A DNA stretch of 64,000 nucleotides from Streptomyces sp. TSRI0281 (GTDB lineage Bacteria; Actinomycetota; Actinomycetes; Streptomycetales; Streptomycetaceae): positions 538,300 to 602,299 of the forward strand of contig NZ_LWLE01000033.1 in the NCBI RefSeq assembly GCF_001905125.1, read 5' to 3'. The position numbers were made by a program, and so were the translations under genes. A model generated the notes under the pieces. That model was not told where the DNA came from. It searched no databases and saw only the letters and a list, made by a program, of their open reading frames with translations. Below, piece by piece: positions 36,856-44,877 of the stretch; position 1 is the first letter of the stretch; each line of letters begins with the position of its first letter.

Positions 36856-36887
36856 GGGCTGTCCCGCCAGGGATGACGGGACAGCCC
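36856..36887. promoter_or_regulatory. Strong hairpin between divergent rhomboid and HutD-like genes
   Basis: A perfect 11-bp stem GGGCTGTCCCG / CGGGACAGCCC with a 10-nt loop, extended outward by CTGAG / CTCAG with an interruption. Both flanking genes read away from it, so it cannot terminate either one. It may sit in the HutD-like 5' leader or end an unrecognised small RNA. Confidence 0.5.
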
Positions 36888-36936
36888 TTACCCTCAGGAG
36901 TCCGCGACGCGCGGACCGGAGACACAGGGAGACGAC

Positions 36937-37506
36937 ATGGCCGGTTCGCCGCACGTACTGAGGGCCGCCGGGCGCACGGCCGTGCCCTGGAGGAACGGCG
37001 GGGGAGTCACCCGCGAGATCGCCGCACACCCCGCGGGCGCGCCGATGGACGCCTTCGACTGGCGGGTCAGCCTGGCGGACGTCGACGCCGACGGGCCGTT
37101 CTCCGCGTTCGAGGGCGTCGACCGCACCCTGACGGTGGTCGAGGGCGCCGGGATGGACCTGATCGTGGACGGCGAACACCACATCGTCGACGAGCCGTAC
37201 TGGCCCTACGACTTCCCCGGCGACCTGACGACGGAGGGCCTTCTGCTGGCCGGCCCCGTCGTGAACCTCAACGTGATGTACCGCAGGAGCCGTACGCGGG
37301 CGGAGACGGCGGTCGTCCGCGGCACCGTCCGGCTGCTTCCGCCGCACGGCGGCGCGGTACTGGCGCTCGCCCTGGACGGCGGGGCCGTGATCGACGGCAC
37401 GGATGTCGCACTCGGCCGCTACGACGCGGTCCTGGCGACCGGCGGGTCACCGGGCGTCCTGCGGACGATGGGCGACGCGGTCGTGATCACCCTGTCGCCG
37501 GTGTGA
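36937..37506 (+). CDS. HutD/Ves-like cupin protein
   Basis: 189-residue bicupin of the HutD/Ves family. The start motif RTAVPWRNGGGVTREIA and the later WRVSLADVDADGPFSAFEG and LNVMYRR are typical. HutD is linked to histidine utilisation in Pseudomonas, but no hut genes are in this window, so the role is open. AGGGAGA precedes ATG 36937. Confidence 0.88.
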   Translation: MAGSPHVLRAAGRTAVPWRNGGGVTREIAAHPAGAPMDAFDWRVSLADVDADGPFSAFEGVDRTLTVVEGAGMDLIVDGEHHIVDEPYWPYDFPGDLTTEGLLLAGPVVNLNVMYRRSRTRAETAVVRGTVRLLPPHGGAVLALALDGGAVIDGTDVALGRYDAVLATGGSPGVLRTMGDAVVITLSPV

Positions 37507-37560
37507 ACCTGCCGGGAACGGACGCGGGGTGCCGCTGGGGACGTCCGGGCAGCGTCGGAA

Positions 37561-37627
37561 CGTCCATGGGGCGGCGTCCGCATGTCCATGGGGGCGGTGT
37601 CCGTATGTCCATGGGGCGGCGTCCGAT
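37561..37627. repeat. 22-23 bp tandem repeat, three copies
   Basis: Three units of TGTCCATGGGGCGGCGTCCG plus 2-3 nt lie at 37561, 37583 and 37606 in the gap between the HutD-like and PNPOx genes. Each contains the palindrome CCATGG. Confidence 0.85.
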
Positions 37628-37697
37628 CCGGTGACCTCCGCCGACCTCCGATCAAACCGGACAGAAGATGTCGGGTTTCGGGTGTTCGATGGCTGCC

Positions 37698-38204
37698 ATG
37701 ACCTCGATCCCACCGGCCCCCTGGGCGGACTTCGCAGCGGCACAACCCGACTTCGCCGAGACCGTGCGCACACGGTTCCAGCTGTACAAGCACCAGGTTC
37801 TGGCGACCCTGCGCAAGGACGGCTCGCCCCGGGTCACCGGCCTGGAGGCGGAGTTCCGCCTCGGTGAGCTGTGGCTCGGCATGATGCCGGGCTCCCGCAA
37901 GGCGCTGGACCTGCGGCGGGACCCGCGCTTCGCGCTCCAGGCCAACCCGGGACCCGACGCCGAGATGAACGACGGCGACGTCCGCGTGTCCGGGCGCGCC
38001 GTGGAGGTGACCGACCCCGGGGTCCGGGCCCGTTTCGCCGAGGAGGTGGAGCCCCCGGAGCCTTTCCTCCTCTTCCGTACGGAACTGACCGAGGTGGTCC
38101 GTACGACGCTCGACGGCGAGACCCTGGTCGTCCAGACCTGGCGCCCCGGCCACCTCCTGCGCACCCTCCGCCGGGGCAGCGACGACGCACCGCCCGGAGC
38201 CTGA
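37698..38204 (+). CDS. Pyridoxamine 5'-phosphate oxidase-fold protein
   Basis: 168-residue split-barrel FMN/F420-binding protein. The core reads LATLRKDGSPRVTGLEAEF, then LWLGMMPGSRKALDLRRDPR, typical of the PNPOx-like family in actinobacteria. It is more likely a general flavin or F420 reductase than true PdxH. ATG 37698 is used; ATG 37689 is in frame and nearly equivalent. It is convergent with the acyl-CoA dehydrogenase operon. Confidence 0.85.
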   Translation: MTSIPPAPWADFAAAQPDFAETVRTRFQLYKHQVLATLRKDGSPRVTGLEAEFRLGELWLGMMPGSRKALDLRRDPRFALQANPGPDAEMNDGDVRVSGRAVEVTDPGVRARFAEEVEPPEPFLLFRTELTEVVRTTLDGETLVVQTWRPGHLLRTLRRGSDDAPPGA

Positions 38205-38233
38205 GACGAAGGGACTCCCTTCCCGTTGCCGGG

Positions 38234-38259
38234 AGCGGGAAGGGGCTCCCCTTCCCGCT
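38234..38259. terminator. Bidirectional terminator between convergent genes
   Basis: A near-perfect palindrome with arms AGCGGGAAGGGG and CCCCTTCCCGCT around CT. Its right arm overlaps the stop of the minus-strand acyl-CoA dehydrogenase gene. It separates that operon from the PNPOx gene. Confidence 0.75.
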
Positions 38260-39244
38260 ACCCGGAGAGCACCCGCTCCCGGCACACCCCCGGCGTCCCC
38301 CACGCATCCCGCAACGGCCGTGCCTTGCGCAGCCACAACGACAGGTCCAGCTCCTGTGTGTACCCCACCGCACCATGCAGCTGGAGCGCGGTACGGGCCG
38401 CCGCATACCCCGCCTCGCCCGCCAGCACCTTCGCCGCCGCGACATCCGCCCCGGCCCGCGGCGATCCCCCGGCCAGCGACACCGCCGCCCCGTACAGCGC
38501 CGGACGCGCGAACTCCAGCCCCAGCAGCGTGTCCGCCAGCCGGTGCTTGACGGCCTGGAAGGAGCCGATGGGCACCGCGAACTGCGTGCGCCGCTTGACG
38601 TACTCGACCGTGGAGCCCAGCAACGCCTCCCCGGTCCCCAGCGCCTGGGCCGCCGTCGCGAACGCCGCCCAGTCGCCCGCCGCGCGTGCCGCCGCCACCA
38701 CCCGGGGCCCGGCGGCGAGCACCGCACCCCCCGCCTCGGGGGTGAACAGCCGCCGCGCCGGATCGGCCGACGCGTGGAGCGTTCCCGGCCCCGGCGCGAG
38801 CCGCAGCTCCTCCCCGGTCACCACGAACACCCCGTCCACCGCGTCCGCGTCCAGCGCGTACGGCCCGTACCCGTCCATCCGCAGGGTCGCCGAAGCCTCC
38901 CCCGCGGCCAGCCGGGGCAGCCACTCCTTCGCCGCCGGGCCGCCCACCGCACTCAGCAGCACCGAGACCGCCACGGTCTCCGCCACCGGGCCCGGCACCG
39001 CATGTCGCCCCAACTCCACGAAGGCGAGGGCGAGTTCGACCGGAAGGGGGCCCATGCCCCCGTGCGCCTCCGGGACCGCGAGGGCGAACACCCCGGCGTG
39101 CGCGAGCCGCGCCCACAGGGCCCTGCCCGGCTCATGGTCCCCGGCGCCCCAGGCCCGTACCGCCGACGGCGTGTCCGAGGCCGTCAGCATCGCGTCCAGC
39201 GAGCGGGCGAACTCCCGCTGCTCCCCGTCGAGGAGGAAACGCAT
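38258..39244 (-). CDS. Acyl-CoA dehydrogenase, small subunit type (FadE32/33-like)
   Basis: 328-residue acyl-CoA dehydrogenase homolog, shorter than the usual 380-400. It carries QLHGAVGYTQELDLSLWLRK and the FAD-region RRTQFAVPIGSFQAVKHRLA. Short partners of this kind form alpha2beta2 dehydrogenases with a longer FadE in steroid catabolism. The start codon shares one base with the stop of the longer FadE gene (TGATG), fitting a heteromeric pair. Context in a KstR2-type cluster suggests a substrate from steroid C/D-ring breakdown; which FadE it equals is not resolved. Confidence 0.88.
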   Translation of the reverse strand: MRFLLDGEQREFARSLDAMLTASDTPSAVRAWGAGDHEPGRALWARLAHAGVFALAVPEAHGGMGPLPVELALAFVELGRHAVPGPVAETVAVSVLLSAVGGPAAKEWLPRLAAGEASATLRMDGYGPYALDADAVDGVFVVTGEELRLAPGPGTLHASADPARRLFTPEAGGAVLAAGPRVVAAARAAGDWAAFATAAQALGTGEALLGSTVEYVKRRTQFAVPIGSFQAVKHRLADTLLGLEFARPALYGAAVSLAGGSPRAGADVAAAKVLAGEAGYAAARTALQLHGAVGYTQELDLSLWLRKARPLRDAWGTPGVCRERVLSG

Positions 39245-40392
39245 CAGCGCCGTCCCTTCGGCAGGCCGAGCAGCCGCTCGGCGATGATGTCCCGCTGGAT
39301 CTCGTTCGTCCCGGCATAGATCGGACCCGCGAGGGAGAAGACGTACCCCTCGGACCACGCGGACTCCGCCAGCTCCGCGTCCGGGCCCAGCAGATCGAGT
39401 GCCGTCTCGTGCAGCGCGATGTCGTACTCCGACCAGAACACCTTGTTCAGGCTCGACTCCGCGCCGATGGCCGTCCCCGCCGCGAACCGTGACGCGCCCG
39501 CGTAGGTGAACAGCTGATAGGCCCGCGCCCCGATCACCGCGTCGGCGACCCGGTCCCGCAGCGCCGTGTCCGACGGTTCGCCCCGCGCACGCCACAGCCC
39601 GGACAGCTGGTCCGCCGCGGCGAGGAAACGGCCGGGGGAGCGGAGGGTGAGCCCGCGCTCGTCGCCCGTTGTCGACATGGCGATACGCCAGCCCTGGCCG
39701 GGCTCCCCGATGATGTCCGCGTCCGGTACGAAGACCTCGTCCAGGAACAGTTCGGCGAACGCCGGCTTCCCGTCGAGGCGCCCGATCGGCCGGACCGTGA
39801 CGCCCGGCGCCGACAGGTCGAACATCAGATACGTCAGCCCGTGATGCGGCTTCGCGGCGTCGGGGTCCGTACGGAAGATGCCGAACGCCCGGTCCGCGAA
39901 CGCCGCCCGCGAGGACCAGGTCTTCTGCCCCGACAGCAGCCACCCGCCGTCCGTGCGCACCGCACGCGAGCGCAGCGACGCCAGGTCGGAACCCGCCTCC
40001 GGCTCGGACCAGGCCTGCGCCCAGATCACCTCGCCGCTCGCCATCGACGGCAGCACCCGGGCCCGCTGCTCCTCGGTCGCGTGGTCGAAGAGCGTGGGGG
40101 CGAGGAGGCTGATGCCGTTCTGCGAGACCCGGCCGGGGCCACCGGCCGCGTAGTACTCCTCCTCGAAGGCCAGCCAGCCGAAGATGTCCGCGTCCCGGCC
40201 GCCGTACCCGGCGGGCCAGGAGACCGCCGACCACCGGTCCGCGTGCAGCCGCGCCTCCCACGCCCGGTGCGCGGCGAACCCCTCCTCGGTCTCCAGCGAC
40301 GGCAGCGGCCGGGCGGGCACGTTGGCCCGCAGCCAGGCCCGCGCCTCGGCCCGGATGACGTCCGTGCGGGCCGAGTGCGCCAGATCCATCAC
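39244..40392 (-). CDS. Acyl-CoA dehydrogenase, large subunit type (FadE30/31-like)
   Basis: 382-residue acyl-CoA dehydrogenase. The FAD/substrate motif is WAQAWSEPEAGSDLASLRSR, with GQKTWSSRA and the C-terminal YAGTNEIQRDIIAERLLG. It oxidises acyl-CoA thioesters to enoyl-CoA. GTG 40392 and ATG 40389 both overlap the stop of the upstream enoyl-CoA hydratase gene. With the short FadE downstream it probably forms one enzyme. In mycobacteria such pairs act on HIP-derived CoA esters. Confidence 0.9.
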   Translation of the reverse strand: MMDLAHSARTDVIRAEARAWLRANVPARPLPSLETEEGFAAHRAWEARLHADRWSAVSWPAGYGGRDADIFGWLAFEEEYYAAGGPGRVSQNGISLLAPTLFDHATEEQRARVLPSMASGEVIWAQAWSEPEAGSDLASLRSRAVRTDGGWLLSGQKTWSSRAAFADRAFGIFRTDPDAAKPHHGLTYLMFDLSAPGVTVRPIGRLDGKPAFAELFLDEVFVPDADIIGEPGQGWRIAMSTTGDERGLTLRSPGRFLAAADQLSGLWRARGEPSDTALRDRVADAVIGARAYQLFTYAGASRFAAGTAIGAESSLNKVFWSEYDIALHETALDLLGPDAELAESAWSEGYVFSLAGPIYAGTNEIQRDIIAERLLGLPKGRR

Positions 40393-41291
40393 GCGCCCGC
40401 TTTCTTCATCGCGGCGACATCCATGCCGCCGAGCGGGTCCGCCGCCGTCTCCGCGTTGTGGGCGTGGGCGAGATGGTGCAGTCCGAAGACCGAGTCCAGG
40501 CCGCTGTGCAGGCCCTGGAGGTCCTCCGCCTGGTTCACGGCGCGCTTGGTGAGCGCCAGCCCGAGGCGCGGCATCTCGGCGATGCGCAGGGCCAGCTCAT
40601 GCGTACGTTCGGCGAGTTCGGCCCGCTCCACGACCCGGTTGACCATGCCGACCTCGTACGCCCGCCGGGCGCTCATCCGGTCGCCGGTGAAGAGGAACTC
40701 CTTGGCGATCCGGGGCGGCATCACCCAGGGATGGGCGAAGTACTCGACGCCGGGGATGCCCATCCGCACCACCGGATCGGCGAAGAACGCGTCCTCGCTC
40801 GCCACGATCAGATCGCAGATCCACGCCAGCATCAGCCCGCCCGCCACGCACGCCCCCTGGACGGACGCGACCACCGGCTTGGGCAGCTCGCGCCAGCGTC
40901 TGCACATCCCGAGGTAGACCTCCGACTCCCGGGCGAAACGGCTCTCCGCGCCCGTCTTGTCGCTGTGGTCCCACCAGAGTCCGGCCCGGCGTTCGAAGGG
41001 CAGATGCGCGTCGCGCCGAGGGGTGCCGATGTCATGGCCCGCCGAGAAGTGGTCCCCGGCCCCGGCCAGCACGACGGCCCTCACCTCACCGTCCTCGGCG
41101 GCCCGGTAGAAGGCGGCGTCCAGCGCGTAGGTCATCGCGGAGTTCTGGGCGTTGCGGTAGCGCGGGCGGTTCAGCGTGACGTACGCGACCGGCCCCCGGC
41201 GCTCGTACAGCACGGGCTCGGTCTCGCCGTCGGGTGCCGGGCCGGGGGCGGGTGCCGGGCCGGGGGTGGGGCCGGGTGTCGGATCGGGCAT
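40389..41291 (-). CDS. Enoyl-CoA hydratase/isomerase family protein
   Basis: 300-residue crotonase-fold protein. A Pro-rich N-terminal tail (TPGPTPGPAPAPGPAP) precedes the fold. Oxyanion-hole segments are LAGAGDHFSAGHDIG and QGACVAGGLMLAWICDL, and the acidic segment follows in FADPVVRMGIPGVEYFAHP. It heads the minus-strand operon with two FadE genes. It starts 14 nt from a KstR2-like operator. ATG 41291 has AAGGA 7 nt upstream. It is not the EchA20 homolog, which lies at 49620-50369. Confidence 0.88.
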   Translation of the reverse strand: MPDPTPGPTPGPAPAPGPAPDGETEPVLYERRGPVAYVTLNRPRYRNAQNSAMTYALDAAFYRAAEDGEVRAVVLAGAGDHFSAGHDIGTPRRDAHLPFERRAGLWWDHSDKTGAESRFARESEVYLGMCRRWRELPKPVVASVQGACVAGGLMLAWICDLIVASEDAFFADPVVRMGIPGVEYFAHPWVMPPRIAKEFLFTGDRMSARRAYEVGMVNRVVERAELAERTHELALRIAEMPRLGLALTKRAVNQAEDLQGLHSGLDSVFGLHHLAHAHNAETAADPLGGMDVAAMKKAGA

Positions 41292-41304
41292 CGGCTCATC
41301 CTTC

Positions 41305-41324
41305 CCTAACAAGTGTTTGGTAGG
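41305..41324. promoter_or_regulatory. kstR2 box: KstR2-like operator, site 1
   Basis: CCTAACAAGTGTTTGGTAGG is a palindrome with 7 of 10 base pairs complementary. Its core AACAAGTGTTTGGT fits the published KstR2 motif AnCAAGnnCTTGnT except for one base. It lies between the enoyl-CoA hydratase start (41291, minus) and ipdF (41385, plus), so one site could control both directions. Its complement shares 17 bases with site 2, with one position variable. Confidence 0.75.
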
Positions 41325-41384
41325 TTAATGTACGCGCACCGGCACCGGCTAGGGCCCGGCGCCGGAGACCCGAGGAGGCAGGGC

Positions 41385-42167
41385 GTGAGCGCACCGCAGT
41401 ACCTACCGGGACACGGACTGCTGACCTCCCGCAACGCCGTCGTGACCGCGGCCGCCGGGGCCGGGATCGGCGGCGCCACCGCCCGCCGGCTCCTGGAGGA
41501 GGGCGCCCGGGTCGTCATCGGCGACGCCCACGCCCGCCGGCTGAAGGAGACCGAGCAGGCACTCGCCGACGAGTTCGGCGCCGACCGCGTCACCTCCCTG
41601 CCCTGCGACGTCACCGACGAAGCCCAGGTCCAGGCCCTCTTCGCGCATGCCGAGCAGACCCACGGCGGCCTCGACATCGTCGTCAACAACGCGGGCCTCG
41701 GCGGCACCGCCGAACTCACCGAGATGACCGACGACCAGTGGACCAAGGTCCTCGACGTCACCCTGAACGGCACCTTCCGCTGCACCAGGACCGCCCTGCG
41801 CTCCCTCAAGGCCGCGGGCAACGGAGGCGTCGTCGTCAACAACGCCTCCGTCGTCGGCTGGCGCGCCCAGAGCGGCCAGGCCCACTACGCCGCCGCCAAG
41901 GCGGGCGTCATGGCACTCACCCGCTGCGCCGCCGTCGAAGCGGCCGCGTACGGCGTACGGGTCAACGCGGTCGCCCCCAGCCTCGCCATGCACCCGCACC
42001 TGGCCAAGGTCACCTCGGCCGGACTTCTCGCCGAACTCACCGCGAAGGAGGCGTTCGGCCGGTACGCCGAACCCTGGGAGGTCGCCAACGTCATCGTCTT
42101 CCTCGCCAGCGGCTACTCCTCCTACATGACCGGCGAGGTCGTCTCCGTGAGCAGTCAGCGTGCATGA
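41385..42167 (+). CDS. ipdF: IpdF-like short-chain dehydrogenase (5-OH-HIP-CoA dehydrogenase)
   Basis: 260-residue SDR. Motifs: NAD-binding TAAAGAGIGG, NNAGLGG, active-site Ser in NNASVVGW and YAAAK in QAHYAAAKAGVMALTR. The N-terminal YLPGHGLL and the C-terminal SSYMTGEVVSVSSQRA closely match IpdF (Rv3559c) as I recall it. IpdF oxidises the 5-hydroxyl of the steroid C/D-ring intermediate. GTG 41385 is preceded by GAGGAGG at 6 nt. It is followed by kstR2 and fadA6, the same order as in mycobacteria. Confidence 0.85.
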   Translation: MSAPQYLPGHGLLTSRNAVVTAAAGAGIGGATARRLLEEGARVVIGDAHARRLKETEQALADEFGADRVTSLPCDVTDEAQVQALFAHAEQTHGGLDIVVNNAGLGGTAELTEMTDDQWTKVLDVTLNGTFRCTRTALRSLKAAGNGGVVVNNASVVGWRAQSGQAHYAAAKAGVMALTRCAAVEAAAYGVRVNAVAPSLAMHPHLAKVTSAGLLAELTAKEAFGRYAEPWEVANVIVFLASGYSSYMTGEVVSVSSQRA

Positions 42168-42272
42168 GGCCGCCACGGGGGCGCGGACGGACGGCGGGCG
42201 GGGAACGGCCGGCCGGGCTGCGGTCCGGCGGACAGTGGACGGCCGGACAGCGGGCGGACGGACAATGGACGG

Positions 42273-42884
42273 GTGCCTACCAAGAAGAAGCCCCAGGTGA
42301 CCCCCTCGCCCGAGCGGCGCCGCGAACTGCTCGCCACCGCCGCCGAGGTCTTCGCCGCGCAGGGATACAACGCCACCACCGTCCGGAAGATCGCGAACGA
42401 GGCGGGCATGCTCGCGGGCAGCCTCTACTACCACTTCGATTCCAAGGAATCGATGGTCGACGAGATCCTCTCCACCTTCCTCGACGAACTCTGGGAGGGA
42501 TACGACGCGGTACTGGAAGCCGGTCTCGGTCCCAGGGAATCCATCGAAGCCCTGGTCACCGAGTCCTTCCGGGAGATCGACCGGCACCGCGCCGCCGTCG
42601 CCATCTACCAGAAGGAGTCCAAACACCTCGCCACCCAGCCCCGCTTCCAGTACCTGGCCGACTCGCAGCAGAAGTTCGAGAAGGCGTGGCTCGGCACCCT
42701 GGAACGCGGTGTCGCCGACCGGACCTTCCGCGCCGACCTCGACATCCGGCTCACCTACCGCTTCGTCCGCGACACCGTCTGGGTCGCGGCCTCCTGGTAC
42801 CGGCCGAGCGGACAGCACAGCCCCGAGGAGATCGCCCGCCAGTACCTCTCGATGGTGCTCGACGGGATCGCCCTGCGTCACTGA
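42273..42884 (+). CDS. kstR2: TetR-family repressor KstR2
   Basis: 203 residues. The HTH occupies residues 17-60: VFAAQGYNATTVRKIANEAG, then GSLYYHFDSKESMVDEIL. The ligand domain contains QKESKHLATQPRFQYLAD and YRFVRDTVWVAASWYRPSG, which align closely with KstR2 of M. tuberculosis (Rv3557c) from memory. KstR2 represses HIP-degradation genes until HIP-CoA binds. It lies between ipdF and fadA6. The only operators seen are the two divergent-promoter sites. Confidence 0.88.
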   Translation: MPTKKKPQVTPSPERRRELLATAAEVFAAQGYNATTVRKIANEAGMLAGSLYYHFDSKESMVDEILSTFLDELWEGYDAVLEAGLGPRESIEALVTESFREIDRHRAAVAIYQKESKHLATQPRFQYLADSQQKFEKAWLGTLERGVADRTFRADLDIRLTYRFVRDTVWVAASWYRPSGQHSPEEIARQYLSMVLDGIALRH

Positions 42885-42905
42885 CTCACCCAAGGAGCAG
42901 CAGCC

Positions 42906-44063
42906 ATGGCCGAGGCCTACATCGTCGAAGCGGTACGCACCCCCGTCGGCAGGCGCAAGGGGGGCCTCGGGGCCGTCCACCCCGCCGACCTCGGCGCCCA
43001 TGTGCTGAAGGCCCTGGTCGCCCGCGCCGGCATCGACCCGGCGGCGGTCGAGGATGTCGTCTTCGGCTGCCTCGACACCGTCGGACCCCAGGCCGGCGAC
43101 ATCGCCCGCACCTCCTGGCTGGCGGCCGGACTCCCCGAAGAGGTCCCCGGCGTCACCATCGACCGCCAGTGCGGCTCCTCCCAGCAGGCCGTGCACTTCG
43201 CCGCACAGGGGGTGCTCTCCGGCACCCAGGACCTGGTCGTCGCCGGAGGCACCCAGAACATGACGCAGATCCCCATCGCCTTCGCCTCCCGCCGGGCGGC
43301 CGAACCCCTCGGCTTCACCGAAGGCCCCTACGCGGGCAGCGAAGGCTGGCGCGCCCGGTACGGCGACGCACCCGTCAACCAGTTCCACGGCGCCCAGCTC
43401 ATCGCCGAGAAGTGGGGCATCGGCCGACGCGACATGGAGGAGTTCGCCCTCCTCTCCCACCGGCGGGCGATCCGCGCCATCGACGAGGGCCGCTTCGCCC
43501 GCGAGACCGTCGCGTACGGAGAGGTCGCCGCCGACGAGGGGCCGCGCCGCGACACCACCCTGGAGAAGATGGCCGCGCTCAAGCCCGTCATGGACGGCGG
43601 CACGATCACCGCCGCCTGCTCCTCGCAGGTCTCCGACGGCGCCGCCGCCCTGCTCATCGCCTCCGAACGGGCCGTCGCCGAGCACGGCCTCACCCCGCGC
43701 GCCCGCATCCACCACCTCTCCGTACGTGCGGAGGACCCGATCCGGATGCTGTCCGCACCGATCCCCGCCACCGCGTACGCGCTGAAGAAGACCGGCCTCA
43801 CCCTCGACGACATCGACCTGGTCGAGATCAACGAAGCCTTCGCGCCGGTCGTCCTGGCCTGGCTGAAGGAGACCGGCGCGGACCCGGAACGGGTCAATGT
43901 CAACGGCGGCGCGATCGCCCTCGGGCACCCGCTCGGCGCGACCGGTGCCAGGCTGATGACGACGCTCCTGCACGAACTGGAACGCACCGGCGGCCGCTAC
44001 GGGCTCCAGACGATGTGCGAGGGCGGCGGCCAGGCGAACGTCACCATCATCGAAAGGCTGTGA
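42906..44063 (+). CDS. fadA6: Thiolase FadA6-like acetyl-CoA acetyltransferase
   Basis: 385-residue thiolase. The nucleophile lies in DRQCGSSQQAVHFAAQG, the catalytic His in GHPLGATGAR and the second Cys in CEGGGQANVTI. Thiolases release acetyl-CoA from 3-ketoacyl-CoA. The match to FadA6 rests on the kstR2 neighbourhood and general similarity. It starts 21 nt after kstR2, with AAGGAG before ATG 42906, and ends the plus-strand operon. Confidence 0.88.
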   Translation: MAEAYIVEAVRTPVGRRKGGLGAVHPADLGAHVLKALVARAGIDPAAVEDVVFGCLDTVGPQAGDIARTSWLAAGLPEEVPGVTIDRQCGSSQQAVHFAAQGVLSGTQDLVVAGGTQNMTQIPIAFASRRAAEPLGFTEGPYAGSEGWRARYGDAPVNQFHGAQLIAEKWGIGRRDMEEFALLSHRRAIRAIDEGRFARETVAYGEVAADEGPRRDTTLEKMAALKPVMDGGTITAACSSQVSDGAAALLIASERAVAEHGLTPRARIHHLSVRAEDPIRMLSAPIPATAYALKKTGLTLDDIDLVEINEAFAPVVLAWLKETGADPERVNVNGGAIALGHPLGATGARLMTTLLHELERTGGRYGLQTMCEGGGQANVTIIERL

Positions 44064-44494
44064 CGCCGGGGCGCCCGGGGTGCCGGGGCGCCGGGGCGCC
44101 GGGGCGCCGAGGAGCCCGGGTGTCGGGATGCCGCGGTGCCGGGGGTGGTGAGGCGTCGGGGTGCCGGGGCGCCCGGCCGGCCCGGACGCACGGGGGAAAC
44201 GGCCCGGAAACCTTGGGAGAACAGGCGTCCAATCCCCGGGGGACACCGCCCGGACCCCTCCTGGTCAGCGAAGTTCTCCGTCCGGCGGCACGACGGGATC
44301 CGCCGCCGGACGACAGAACGTGCTACGGTGGTCCAGTTGCAGTTTTGGTACCCATGAACTTTATGTGCGCCTGACGGGAATGCTTCCTCAGGCGCTTTAT
44401 TGTTTTCCGGCTTTCTCCGGGTGGGGCTCAATGCGGCGACTTGGAATTCGTAAAGTGCGAATTTCCGGCACTGCACCTCTTTTAGGAGATCGAC
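44064..44494. other. Intergenic region between fadA6 and the cold-shock gene (431 nt)
   Basis: The first 110 nt hold a 9-bp tandem repeat (GGGGCGCCG and variants, about 44067-44172). From about 44310 the base composition falls to near 50 percent GC, marking the promoter and 5' leader of the cold-shock gene. No protein gene is supported. Confidence 0.7.
44367..44395 (+). promoter_or_regulatory. Leader hairpin upstream of the cold-shock gene
   Basis: An 8-bp stem GCGCCTGA / TCAGGCGC encloses an inner stem GGAA / TTCC. It is followed by TTTATTGTTTT. It sits 100 nt before the cold-shock ATG and looks like either an attenuator or a temperature-responsive leader element. Confidence 0.6.
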
Positions 44495-44698
44495 ATGGCT
44501 ACTGGAACCGTGAAGTGGTTCAACTCGGAAAAGGGCTTCGGCTTCATCGAGCAGGACGGCGGCGGCGCCGACGTCTTCGCCCACTACTCGAACATCGCCA
44601 CCCAGGGCTTCCGTGAGCTCCAGGAGGGCCAGAAGGTCTCCTTCGACGTCACGCAGGGCCAGAAGGGCCCGCAGGCGGAGAACATCGTCCCGGCCTAA
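44495..44698 (+). CDS. Cold-shock protein (CspA family)
   Basis: 67-residue single cold-shock domain. RNP1 is KGFGFIEQ and RNP2 is DVFAHYSNI. It binds single-stranded RNA/DNA and melts RNA structure. TAGGAGAT lies 5 nt before ATG 44495. It has its own long leader and strong terminator, so it is a single-gene unit. A DEAD-box helicase gene follows, another RNA-remodelling function. Confidence 0.98.
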   Translation: MATGTVKWFNSEKGFGFIEQDGGGADVFAHYSNIATQGFRELQEGQKVSFDVTQGQKGPQAENIVPA

Positions 44699-44718
44699 TT
44701 GCCGGACGCGTACCTCGC

Positions 44719-44756
44719 AACCGGGGCCCGCACCGTGAAGGTGCGGGCCCCGGTTT
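44719..44756 (+). terminator. Intrinsic terminator after the cold-shock gene
   Basis: A perfect 16-bp stem with left arm at 44719-44734 (starting AACCGGGG), a 5-nt loop, right arm at 44740-44755, and T residues. It begins 21 nt after the stop. It is the strongest canonical terminator in the window. Confidence 0.93.
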
Positions 44757-44877
44757 GTGCTGTCTGGGGGACACCCCGCTTTGTGCTGCATCCTGGGGCG
44801 CACATCAAGCAGTCCACAGACAGTCCCACCAGCAGTCCCGCAGTAACCCCAGGAATCCCCCAGGAGGGCAATTCCGT

